A DNA stretch of 64,000 nucleotides from Alteribacillus bidgolensis (GTDB lineage Bacteria > Bacillota > Bacilli > Bacillales > Marinococcaceae): the NCBI RefSeq assembly GCF_002886255.1, contig NZ_KZ614149.1, forward strand, positions 3,841,272-3,905,271. Reading direction: 5' to 3'. A program made the position numbers and the translations under genes. Each line of letters opens with the position of its first letter. Position 1 is the first letter of the stretch. The notes beneath the pieces were generated by a model, which ran no database searches, was not told the origin of the DNA, and saw only the letters and a program-made list of their open reading frames with translations. Below are positions 54,208 through 62,910 of the stretch, in pieces.

Positions 54208-54369
54208 GGAAATAATTCTACGTAAAATCAATTTTTCTATGGATGATCATACTACATAGCCAGCCACGCATCAAAATGTAGCACCGCAACAGCAACAAAC
54301 GGAATCATTGAAAGAACAGTCAACAGAGGCTCAGTTCTAAGTTGTCATGTGGCTCAATTTTCGATTAAT

Positions 54370-54750
54370 ATATACACTCCGAACATTTTCGTTACGAATT
54401 TAAAGCTGAGTATAGAGAAAGTGAAGCTTCTCTATTTGGTTCAGAATTTGGTAAGAGGTATGAAGAGGCACAAAATGAACCTTGGAAGAAACAGGAGCAT
54501 ATGACCAAGCTTTTTACTTTGTTTGAGTCTTTTTCGCTGTATCCATACTTATAAAGAGAGTTTGTATTTATGAATTTATTTGATATTCTGATAGTTAATC
54601 AAGATCGTCATAACATAACTGGCAGGTACTCTTATATTGAAGGTTTACCCACTTTTGGCCCTATATATGATAATGGTGCTTCTCTTGGATAGCAATTATC
54701 TGAACAGGTATTATCAGAGAAATTAACATTCGAAAGCAAAAATTTTTAGA
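54370..54750 (+). pseudogene. HipA-like kinase remnant
   Basis: Two short frames: one around 54380-54550 (EASLFGSEFGKRYEEAQNEP) ending in a stop, then MNLFDILIVNQDRHNITGRY and the later PIYDNGASLG (54570-54692). The catalytic DRH-x-x-N-like and DNG motifs match HipA-like/phosphoinositide-kinase-like domains of about 300 residues. Too short and interrupted to function. The stretches on either side, 54208-54369 and 54751-54972, show nothing else. Confidence 0.55.
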
Positions 54751-54990
54751 TACAAGGGTGAAGGTAGGTATTGATAATAAAGAATGTTCTAGAATAAATG
54801 CTGCACAAGAAAGTGAAAGGTTTTTTTAAGATGAAAATTTCCAATAAAAAAATTAGATATAACTCACATGAGAGGTTGGGGATTTTCATTTCAATGACTA
54901 TTAGATAAAGTCTCCTTCCTCACCATTATGTTTAGTTAAGGATAAAGCTTTTGTCATTTTATATGATACCGGTTGATAGGGAGTGGTTTT

Positions 54991-55899
54991 TTGACACTAA
55001 ACAATTTTGTATCGGGAAAAATCTTTTTGAATGAATATGTTCATCGTTTAGAGCAGAACGGGGCAGTTTTTAACATACCCTATTGGGGGGCTATGCCTAA
55101 TCATTATAATACGCTTCATCATAAACATTCTTTTTTTGAAGTGTGTTATGTCGTAGAAGGGGAAGGGACTTATATCGATGGGGACGACGTATACCCGCTT
55201 AAAAGAAATACAATATTTCTTTCTAGACCAGGTGTTTCGCATCAAATTAAAAGTGAGCAAGGATTATTTCTTGTATATGTCGCATTTCAATTGGTTGAAT
55301 CAGAATCAAGTGATGAATGGATCACGATCATAGAGAACGCCAAGCATTGTCCAAAAATAATCTTTGAAGTAAATGAGGACACGGTTCCTGTACTTCTATG
55401 GAAATCTTTACTCATCCAAGCGTCAGAGCCGAAACATGATTTGTTAAAAGAGGCACTAACAAACTTAGCAGGGAGCCTCATTTTTTCTATTATTCATTCT
55501 TTTGTGCCTATTTCTAAGAAGGAGGAATCGGTACATTTGCCTGCACCTTCTTCCCAATTTCTTAAACAGGTCATCATTTATATTCGTGATAATCTATCGG
55601 ATTCATTAAAAATGACCGATATAGCCGACCATTTCCATGTATCTAGGAGGCATTTGTCTCGTCTATTTGTATCTGAGATAGGGATGAGTTACTCTGATTT
55701 TGTACAAAATGAAAGGATAGAGAGGGCGGCAACGCTGCTTAAATCAACAAGCTTATCCATTAGTGAAATTGCTGAAGAAAGCGGTTTCTCTGAGGTTCAT
55801 TATTTTACTCGTGTATTTACTTCTAAAATGCGTAATCCTCCAGGGCGTTTCCGTTCACTTTACTCCAACTTAAAAACGAAGGACTTCACAGAGTATTGA
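54991..55899 (+). CDS. AraC family transcriptional regulator with cupin sensor
   Basis: A 302-residue regulator: N-terminal cupin-like domain (HKHSFFEVCYVVEGEGTYIDG region, about 50-70) and C-terminal double HTH (MTDIADHFHVSRRHLSRLF and ISEIAEESGFSEVHYFTRVF). TTG start at 54991 after GATAGGGAGTGG; an upstream TTG in frame lacks a site. It heads the sugar gene cluster, so it probably activates it. Confidence 0.9.
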   Translation: MTLNNFVSGKIFLNEYVHRLEQNGAVFNIPYWGAMPNHYNTLHHKHSFFEVCYVVEGEGTYIDGDDVYPLKRNTIFLSRPGVSHQIKSEQGLFLVYVAFQLVESESSDEWITIIENAKHCPKIIFEVNEDTVPVLLWKSLLIQASEPKHDLLKEALTNLAGSLIFSIIHSFVPISKKEESVHLPAPSSQFLKQVIIYIRDNLSDSLKMTDIADHFHVSRRHLSRLFVSEIGMSYSDFVQNERIERAATLLKSTSLSISEIAEESGFSEVHYFTRVFTSKMRNPPGRFRSLYSNLKTKDFTEY

Positions 55900-56169
55900 T
55901 TCTTTTATCAATTTTTTAATGACGTAATGTTTTAAGGGATTAGTAAATGATAATTTAGTCTTCATAGTATAAGTCGTTACTATAAAAATGAAGAGCGATT
56001 ATTCATGTGCAGTGACTTTGTAATTGATTTCACATTTTTTTAATTTATTGAAAATACTTTGCGTCATGGCCTCAAAATCCAAAACAGAGTCATAATAATT
56101 CAAATACAAACGTTTCTTATTCTCTTACAATTCAGGTATAAGTTAATAAAAAACTTTTTTTATACCTGA

Positions 56170-56184
56170 AAGAAAACGATTACA
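56170..56184 (+). promoter_or_regulatory. cre-like site before the isomerase gene
   Basis: AAGAAAACGATTACA fits the cre consensus with one mismatch. Between araC and the isomerase gene; the 55900-56169 stretch otherwise shows only AT-rich sequence. Confidence 0.4.
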
Positions 56185-56263
56185 AGGGCCTTTTTCGAGC
56201 TAAGAAAAGAAAAAGGATGATCGTTGTGTTAGGGAAATGAACTTATCTTACGGAGGGATGGCC

Positions 56264-57231
56264 ATGATGAAATCGGGTCTAGTCACTGATATTTTAGATT
56301 ATATGACCTTTAAAGAAATGCTCGATACTGTGTCGACCAAGGAATCGAAACATTAGAGTTGGGTTGTGGGAATTGGTCAAGCGCACCGCATGTTGATTTA
56401 GATGGTTTGTTAGAGAGTGCACCGAAACGTCAGGCATTTTTAGATGAAATCCAAAAGAGAGGACTGGAAATCGCAGCTTTAAACTGTTCGGGTAATCAAT
56501 TGGAACCTACAGAACGTGGAGAAGCTCACAAAGCAGTCGTTGAGAAAACTTTTAAGTTGACAGGTCTATTAGGAGTTGAAACGGTCGTTATGATGTCTGG
56601 GTGCCCTAGCGGCGGGCCGGATGATGTGACACCGAACTGGATTACTCATCCAATATTGCCCCCGCACTTTGAGGCACTAGATTGGCAATGGAATGAAGTC
56701 GCTTTTCCTTATTGGGAGAAGGCTGTTAAAGTTGCGAAAGAGTATGGTGTTAAAAAAATCGCGATTGAAAATCTAGGGTTTAATTTAGTTCATAATCCTG
56801 AAACACTTTTTAAATTAAGAAATGAAATCGGTAACATGGTCGGGATGAATTTTGATCCAAGTCATTTATTTTGGATGGGTGGAGATCCTATTGCAGCTGC
56901 AAGAGAATTAGGTCATGCGATGTATCATGTCCATGCGAAAGATGTAAGAATCGAAAGAGGAGTAAATGATATTCATGGTCTTATTGACGTGAAGCCTATG
57001 GAAAGGTTTGCCACCCGCTCATGGAACTATGCAGCGCTCGGGCATGGTCATGATATTGGCTTTTGGAAAGAATTTCTTACAGTCGTTAAGATGAGTGGTT
57101 ATGAGGGACCAATTGTTCTTGAAATGGAAGATTTAACTATGGATCCTTATACTGGTGTGGAAAAATCAATGAATGTTTTGAAAGAATCCTTACCTAGAAC
57201 TTTTAAAGAACGAGAACTAATTACAAAATAA
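56264..57231 (+). pseudogene. Sugar phosphate isomerase/epimerase (TIM barrel), frameshifted
   Basis: A xylose-isomerase-like AP-endonuclease-2 family TIM barrel of about 322 residues. The first 23 codons (MMKSGLVTDILDYMTFKEML, ATG at 56264 after CGGAGGG) and the rest from about 56335 (IETLELGCGNWSSAPHVDLD) are in different frames; one missing base near 56333, in GTG-TCGACCAA, explains it. Metal-ligand segments MSGCPSG, KIAIENLGFN, NFDPSHLFW and VHAKD are intact. The gene is otherwise undamaged, so a sequencing error or a very recent mutation is possible. Confidence 0.85.
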
Positions 57232-57306
57232 AAATCTTTAGATTGAAAATTTGAAATGTTTAAAAAACTATAAATTTGCTCATATGAAGAAAGGGAGGAG
57301 TTTACT

Positions 57307-58485
57307 ATGCTAAATGGGGAAAGATTGATTTCAAGACCAATACGTTGGGCCATGGTTGGAGGCGGGCGTACTGGTCAAGTGGGGTACAAACATCGCACTG
57401 GAGCACTTCGGGATAACACTGCTTTTGAATTAGTGGCAGGTGCGTTTGATATAGACGCTGAAAGGGGAAAGGATTTTGGTGTTAATATCGGTGTTCCTGA
57501 GAATCGATGCTATCCTGATTACCAGACTATGTTTGCTGAAGAAGCGGATAGGGAGGATGGTATTGATGTTGTCTCCATCGCTACTCCTAATGCAACGCAT
57601 TATGACATTTGCAAAGCTGCATTAGAGGCTGACCTGCATGTTATTTGTGAAAAACCATTGTTTTTTACTACTGAAGAAGCACAGTTTATCAAGGAGTTAG
57701 CAGAGGAAAAAGGAAAAATTGTAGGTGTGACATATGGTTTTTCCGGCCATCAGCTGCTCCTGCAAATGCGTGCAATGATTGAGCAAGGAAAAATAGGCGA
57801 TGTACGTGTAGTGGATTTACAATATACCCATGGTTTCTGTGCAACAGATGAGGGAGATCAAAAAAATGATGCACAAAAATGGCGCGTTGACCCGAAAGTT
57901 GCGGGACCTAGTTTTGTTTTAGGGGATCTGTCCACTCACACATATTACATGTCTCAGTTAATTTTACCTCATATGAAAATTAAAAAATTATTATGCGACC
58001 GTCAAAGTTTTGTTGGAAGCCGTGCACCATTAGAGGACAATGCACACGTTCTGATGCATTATGATAATGGAGCAGTCGGAACGATGTGGACTTCATCGAT
58101 TAATGCTGGATGCATGGATGCTCAAAGAATCCGTATTGTCGGATCAAAGGCAAGTTTAGAGTGGTGGGATAGCAGACCGAATGAATTAAGATATGAAGTT
58201 CAAGGGGAACCTGTACAAACAATGATACGTGCTATGCCATATCTAGATGAGAGCTGTAATGCAGATGAAAGATTAGGCGCATTACATGCTGAAGGGTTAT
58301 CTGAGTCTTGGGCCAATATTTATCTCAAGTTTGCTATGGCCATTGATGCTAAAGATCGTGGTGATAAGGAAACATTGAAAAATTTGGTGTATCCTGATAT
58401 TGACACTGGGTTAGAGGGTGTTCGCTGGGTTGAAAATTGTGTACGTTCTGCTGATCAAGGAGCAGTATGGGTAGATTTTGAATAG
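57307..58485 (+). CDS. Gfo/Idh/MocA family oxidoreductase
   Basis: A 392-residue NAD(P)-dependent sugar or polyol dehydrogenase. N-terminal Rossmann motif WAMVGGGRTGQVGYKHRTG, the catalytic-region VICEKPLFFTTEEA (EKP motif, about residue 115) and a C-terminal alpha/beta domain. ATG after AAAGGGAGGAG. It follows the isomerase by 75 bases and is the natural partner of that enzyme in sugar or inositol-like catabolism; substrate unknown. Confidence 0.93.
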   Translation: MLNGERLISRPIRWAMVGGGRTGQVGYKHRTGALRDNTAFELVAGAFDIDAERGKDFGVNIGVPENRCYPDYQTMFAEEADREDGIDVVSIATPNATHYDICKAALEADLHVICEKPLFFTTEEAQFIKELAEEKGKIVGVTYGFSGHQLLLQMRAMIEQGKIGDVRVVDLQYTHGFCATDEGDQKNDAQKWRVDPKVAGPSFVLGDLSTHTYYMSQLILPHMKIKKLLCDRQSFVGSRAPLEDNAHVLMHYDNGAVGTMWTSSINAGCMDAQRIRIVGSKASLEWWDSRPNELRYEVQGEPVQTMIRAMPYLDESCNADERLGALHAEGLSESWANIYLKFAMAIDAKDRGDKETLKNLVYPDIDTGLEGVRWVENCVRSADQGAVWVDFE

Positions 58486-58507
58486 TACTTTATGAAAAAT
58501 AAATGAT

Positions 58508-58540
58508 AAGGCTGTCTTTTATGCTTAAGGGCAGCCTGAC
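58508..58540 (+). terminator. Possible terminator after the dehydrogenase
   Basis: Imperfect stem AGGCTGTC / GGGCAGCCT; only a weak T content follows. Confidence 0.45.
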
Positions 58541-58950
58541 TTCCATTGATCAGCCATAATACAAAATTGGCCAAAAAGCAATGAACTTGCTGCAAATGAT
58601 TAATAAGGAGAAGATAGAAAATCATTCTTGTGTAATGAAATATTATCCTATGATTCTAGTATATTCCATATCATATAATTTCTGTAAGAATGATGGTATT
58701 AATTTGTCCTATGTCTTTAAAATACAAAATGATGTCTCGATAATTCAAATACAAATTGTCTTTTATTTCTTACAATTTAAATATATCTAAGAAAAGGAAA
58801 TGAGTTAGCAAGAAAGTGTTTATACAATAAGTTAAAGAAATATATACAGTATCACATACCTTTTCGTCTCCCTCATTTCGTTCTTAAATAGGTAAGTTAT
58901 GTAATTCAACTTAGTTTATTTTAGACAAAAGGCTTTTTTATAACAGAAAA

Positions 58951-58965
58951 AGGAAAACGATTTCA
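58951..58965 (+). promoter_or_regulatory. cre-like site
   Basis: AGGAAAACGATTTCA, one mismatch to the cre consensus. A 60-codon frame at 59005-59187 (MEEGLMTVKEHGGDKSGSQL...) follows; I do not recognise it and do not call it a gene. Confidence 0.35.
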
Positions 58966-59221
58966 TTTGATGGTTGGCAATAGAAAGAAGTCGTTTGGTC
59001 TTATTTGGAAGAGGGCCTTATGACAGTGAAAGAACATGGTGGGGATAAAAGTGGATCCCAATTATATATTCCACCCTTAATGAGGAGCCAGACGAATATA
59101 GGGGATTCCGTTAAAGGCGCGAACAACGTATTCGTAACTAAGAAGGGACCTCAGTTTAAGTACGTACCCGAAGTAGGGCCTAGATGACCTATATTGTGTA
59201 GTTCTAACCCCGTATTGAATA

Positions 59222-59400
59222 CTTTATTTTGGATGGGAGGTGAACCTATTACGGCAACAAGAGAATTAGACAAGACTATGTATCACATTCCCAGCAAAAG
59301 ATGAGAGAATTGATAGAGGGAGCAAAGATTACACGGCCCGAAGCTGATGGAGATTTTTGCAACTCGTTCATGTAACGAGGTAGCTATTAGTGTTTTAGGA
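59222..59400 (+). pseudogene. Degenerate second copy of the isomerase gene, fragment
   Basis: Short pieces in shifting frames read LFWMGGEPITATRELDKTMYH and, further on, MEIFATRSC, matching LFWMGGDPIAAARELGHAMYH and MERFATRSW of the isomerase at 56264-57231. The nucleotide similarity is obvious but many bases differ, so it is an old duplicate or a remnant of a paralogous cluster. Confidence 0.75.
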
Positions 59401-59476
59401 TTAGGAGAATAAGGGAATGATAGCGCTTAAAAATAAAAAAATTATATACACTAACGACATATTTTTTTAGAGGCTT

Positions 59477-59491
59477 TTGAAAACGATTGCA
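59477..59491 (+). promoter_or_regulatory. cre site upstream of the sugar porter
   Basis: TTGAAAACGATTGCA matches the cre consensus WTGNAANCGNWNNCW fully, 188 bases before the MFS gene. Predicts CcpA-dependent catabolite repression. Confidence 0.65.
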
Positions 59492-59678
59492 AAAGCTTAC
59501 CTGTTCTTAATTAGCGCTCAAGTTAATTTAGTACCCGTATGAAAGTCAAACGGAGCAGTCGTAAGAAATGGTTACTGCCCGCTGGTGAAATGCTCAAGGG
59601 TGCATAAAGATGTGCTCTTCCCCTTTTCTACTATGTGTACGAAAATAACTTTTCATTTAATAAAGGAGGAATGAATTT

Positions 59679-61124
59679 ATGAAACTAAATAGCCAACTAT
59701 ATTATATTTTATTTATATCAGCAGTAGCTTCTTTAGGTGGACTTCTGTTTGGTTATGATACAGCGGTTGTTGCAGGGGCAGAACAATCCGTACAATTATA
59801 CCTAGTGGACAGTTTAGGGTTAAGTTCATTTATTCATGGTCTTACTGTATCTAGTGCATTGGCAGGATGTATTATAGGGGCAATAATATCTGGAGTGTTG
59901 TCCAATTCAATAGGACGACGTAATACATTAGTTATTGCAGCTGTTTTATTTTTTCTTTCGGCACTAGGTTCAGCTTACCCAGAGTTAATATTCTTCACTG
60001 CAAGTGAACCTAGTTTAGCATTGTTGGTCACTTTTAATATTTATAGAATAATAGGTGGTATTGGAGTAGGTTTAGCTTCAGCCATAGCACCTGTCTATAT
60101 AAGTGAAATGAGTCCTCCGAATATCAGAGGAAAAATGGTCGTTACTTATAATATGGCTGTTGTGTTTGGTCAAACTGTTGTATACGTTGTCACTTGGTTC
60201 ATCGTACTAGGTAAATCTAGTGATTGGATTAATGATATGGGCTGGAGATATATGTTTGCTTCCGAAATGATCCCAGCTGCATTATTTTTCTTCCTTCTAT
60301 TATTTATCCCGGAAACACCTAGATATATGGCCCTTAAACAGGACTATGGTAATGCATATAACTTATTGGAAAAGATAAATGGGTCTAAACAAGTAGCTAG
60401 TGAGACCCTTCAACAAATCAAACATTCTTTAAACACTTCAACAGAAAAAGTGAGCATCTTTTATTATGGAAAGCTAGTTTTGTTTGTAGGTTTTCTAGTA
60501 GCTATTTTGCAACAATTTATAGGCATAAATATTATTCTATATTATGCACCGCGGATCTTTGAAAACCTTGGTGCTGATCCGTCAACATCCATGTTACAAA
60601 CGATATTTATTGGAGCTATAGGTGTTGCTGTTTCATTCCTATCTATAAGGTTAGTTGAAGCAAAGGGAAGAAAATTCTTGCTGCTTTTTGGTTCTGCAGG
60701 ATGTGCGATTTGTTTAACTGCAGTAGCGACACTTTTCTATTTAGGTATCCAAGGAATTAGTACACTAATCTTTATTTTAGGATTTGTAGCTATATTCCAG
60801 ATGACTTGGGGACCTGTTACCTGGGTTTTACTCTCAGAGTTGTTCCCTAATAAGATTAGAGGGCAAGCTGTTGCTATTGCTGTTACATTAATGTGGGGCG
60901 CTAATTTAACAGCTTCATCTACATTTCCTCCACTAAATGATGCTTTAGGTGCAGGAGCTTTTATCATTTACGGCCTTATTAGTACTTTTGCCTTTTTCTT
61001 TGTATTAAAATTTGTTCCAGAAACAAAAAATAAATCACTTGAAGAAATTGAAGAGATATGGCTCGCTGGAAAAAAAGTTGAACCAGAAATAACAGATATG
61101 GTTTCTGAAAAAAAGTTGAATTAG
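59679..61124 (+). CDS. MFS sugar porter (inositol/xylose transporter type)
   Basis: A 481-residue, 12-helix sugar:H+ symporter. GGLLFGYDTAVVAGA (about 20), SNSIGRRNTLV, FIPETPRYMA, QQFIGINIILYYAPRIF and the C-terminal PETKNKSLEEIEE are sugar-porter signatures. AAAGGAGG before the ATG. It precedes an inositol-dehydrogenase-like gene by 57 bases, forming an uptake plus oxidation unit. Confidence 0.93.
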   Translation: MKLNSQLYYILFISAVASLGGLLFGYDTAVVAGAEQSVQLYLVDSLGLSSFIHGLTVSSALAGCIIGAIISGVLSNSIGRRNTLVIAAVLFFLSALGSAYPELIFFTASEPSLALLVTFNIYRIIGGIGVGLASAIAPVYISEMSPPNIRGKMVVTYNMAVVFGQTVVYVVTWFIVLGKSSDWINDMGWRYMFASEMIPAALFFFLLLFIPETPRYMALKQDYGNAYNLLEKINGSKQVASETLQQIKHSLNTSTEKVSIFYYGKLVLFVGFLVAILQQFIGINIILYYAPRIFENLGADPSTSMLQTIFIGAIGVAVSFLSIRLVEAKGRKFLLLFGSAGCAICLTAVATLFYLGIQGISTLIFILGFVAIFQMTWGPVTWVLLSELFPNKIRGQAVAIAVTLMWGANLTASSTFPPLNDALGAGAFIIYGLISTFAFFFVLKFVPETKNKSLEEIEEIWLAGKKVEPEITDMVSEKKLN

Positions 61125-61181
61125 AAATGCGGAGAAAACAAGAGAATGATTAAGAAAATTTTAAAGAGGGAGTTATTATTC

Positions 61182-62210
61182 ATGACATTAAGAATTGGTG
61201 TCATAGGAACAGGTGCGATTGGACAAGAACATGTTCATAGAATTACACATTCACTACAAGGGGCAGAAATTGTTGCGGTCACTGATGTAAATAAAGAGCA
61301 AGCAATCAAAGTTGTGAAAAAGCAAAATATCAATGCTAAAGTTTATGAAAGCGGAAACGAATTAATTCAATCGAGTGATGTTGAGGCTATTATGGTCACG
61401 TCATGGGGACCGACTCACGAAGAATTTGTCTTAGCGGCCATTGATGCGGGAAAGCCGGTTTTCTGTGAAAAACCACTTGCAACGACGGCTGAAGGATGTA
61501 AACGAATTGTTGATGCGGAGGTTACACACGGAAAACAGTTGGTACAAGTAGGTTTTATGCGCCGCTTTGACCATAGTTATCGACAATTGAAAAAAGTCAT
61601 CGATGAAGGAAAGATCGGTGATCCGTTAATGGTAAATTGCGCACATCGTGCTCCAGCAGCACCAGGTTTTAAAGGAGACATGGCGTTAACAGACTCGCTC
61701 GTTCATGAAATGGATGTGCTGAGATGGTTACTTGATGATGATTATGTATCTGCTCAAGTTCTCTTGCCAAGAAGAACGCGCTTTGCAGATGAAGGACTCC
61801 AAGATCCACATATTATGTTACTAGAAACGAAACAAGGCATTCGAATTAGCGTAGAAAGCTTTGTTAATTGTCAATATGGCTATGATATTCAATGTCAAGT
61901 TGTGGGAGAAACAGGAACAGCTAATTTACCAGAGCCATCAAGTGTACCTGTACGTAGTGACGCAAAACTTTCGAATGAAATTTTAGTAGACTGGAAAGAT
62001 CGCTTTATTGATGCTTTTAATGTTGAGTTTCAAGAGTGGATTGATTCAACGAAAAAAGGAGAAGTAAATGGTCCGTCAGCTTGGGATGGTTATGTTGCAG
62101 CCGTAACTTCGGATGCTTGTGTTGAAGCAAAAAGAACAGGGCAGATTGAGCCGATCTCGATGCCTAAGCGTCCAGCGTTTTATGATAGAGGACAAAAAGT
62201 TAAATTATAG
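61182..62210 (+). CDS. Inositol 2-dehydrogenase-like Gfo/Idh/MocA oxidoreductase
   Basis: A 342-residue dehydrogenase. GVIGTGAIGQEHVHRI (NAD site), FCEKPLATTAEG (EKP), GFMRRFDHSYRQLKK and the catalytic TDSLVHEMDVLRWLLDD (Asp and His) follow the pattern of IolG-type myo-inositol dehydrogenases. ATG at 61182 after AAAGAGGGAG is preferred; a longer in-frame start at 61146 would add a lysine-rich extension. Exact substrate (myo-, scyllo-inositol or a sugar) not decided. Confidence 0.9.
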   Translation: MTLRIGVIGTGAIGQEHVHRITHSLQGAEIVAVTDVNKEQAIKVVKKQNINAKVYESGNELIQSSDVEAIMVTSWGPTHEEFVLAAIDAGKPVFCEKPLATTAEGCKRIVDAEVTHGKQLVQVGFMRRFDHSYRQLKKVIDEGKIGDPLMVNCAHRAPAAPGFKGDMALTDSLVHEMDVLRWLLDDDYVSAQVLLPRRTRFADEGLQDPHIMLLETKQGIRISVESFVNCQYGYDIQCQVVGETGTANLPEPSSVPVRSDAKLSNEILVDWKDRFIDAFNVEFQEWIDSTKKGEVNGPSAWDGYVAAVTSDACVEAKRTGQIEPISMPKRPAFYDRGQKVKL

Positions 62211-62268
62211 TTTAATATCTCGATTAAATATCAACTTTTTATATTACATGTTGATGAAAAATTGATTT

Positions 62269-62303
62269 CTAGGGGCCATCCTAAACGAAGGAATGGTCCC
62301 TTT
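62269..62303 (+). terminator. Terminator after the sugar operon
   Basis: Stem AGGGGCCAT / ATGGTCCCT (one mismatch) with following TTTGTTT. Confidence 0.7.
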
Positions 62304-62758
62304 GTTTGTTCGTCAAGGGTTAGGGATCGATAAAATGTAACGACAAAGGAACACACCCTGTAGCAAACAAAACAAGAAGCATCCATTTTTGAATTGCTTA
62401 AAATTTCATGTTTCCAGTTTCTGATATTTATTACTGATAATTTATTTGAAATTATATAGTTAATAATATATGATAAGGTATATGAATTGTTAGAATATTA
62501 TTTAAATGGTTACATTAAGGCTTCGTAAGTTAGGTGAAAGTATTAAAGGGGGGATAAAAATTATTTGTGTATTCCACTAATTTTAGATGCAGATGATGTC
62601 TTCTAAAGCCTATTAAATTTACCTAAAAAGGCAATGACATCTAGAGATAAACGGATGAGTAATGAGTAATCAAAAAGCAAACCTAATAATGAAAGGTGAT
62701 AGAAAATAACGGTTATTTAATTTAATAAAGAGAGTATTAAATAGAAGGGGGGGACTTC

Positions 62759-62878
62759 ATGATTAAACAGTTATTTCATAAACAAAAAAGACTTAAATTA
62801 GCTTCGGCAGGAAATAGGTTTTTTAGGTTCACATCAGTGATAGAGAAAAAGCAACGTAATTTCATGCTGCTCTTATAA
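62759..62878 (+). CDS. Very small open frame with strong ribosome site
   Basis: 39 codons from ATG, MIKQLFHKQKRLKLASAGNR..., preceded by AGAAGGGGGGG. Basic peptide with no known match; it may be a leader peptide or the start of a decayed gene. The rest of 62304-62758 shows nothing. Confidence 0.3.
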   Translation: MIKQLFHKQKRLKLASAGNRFFRFTSVIEKKQRNFMLLL

Positions 62879-62910
62879 ACGCATGTCTAAGATATGATTG
62901 GAGGGAAAAT

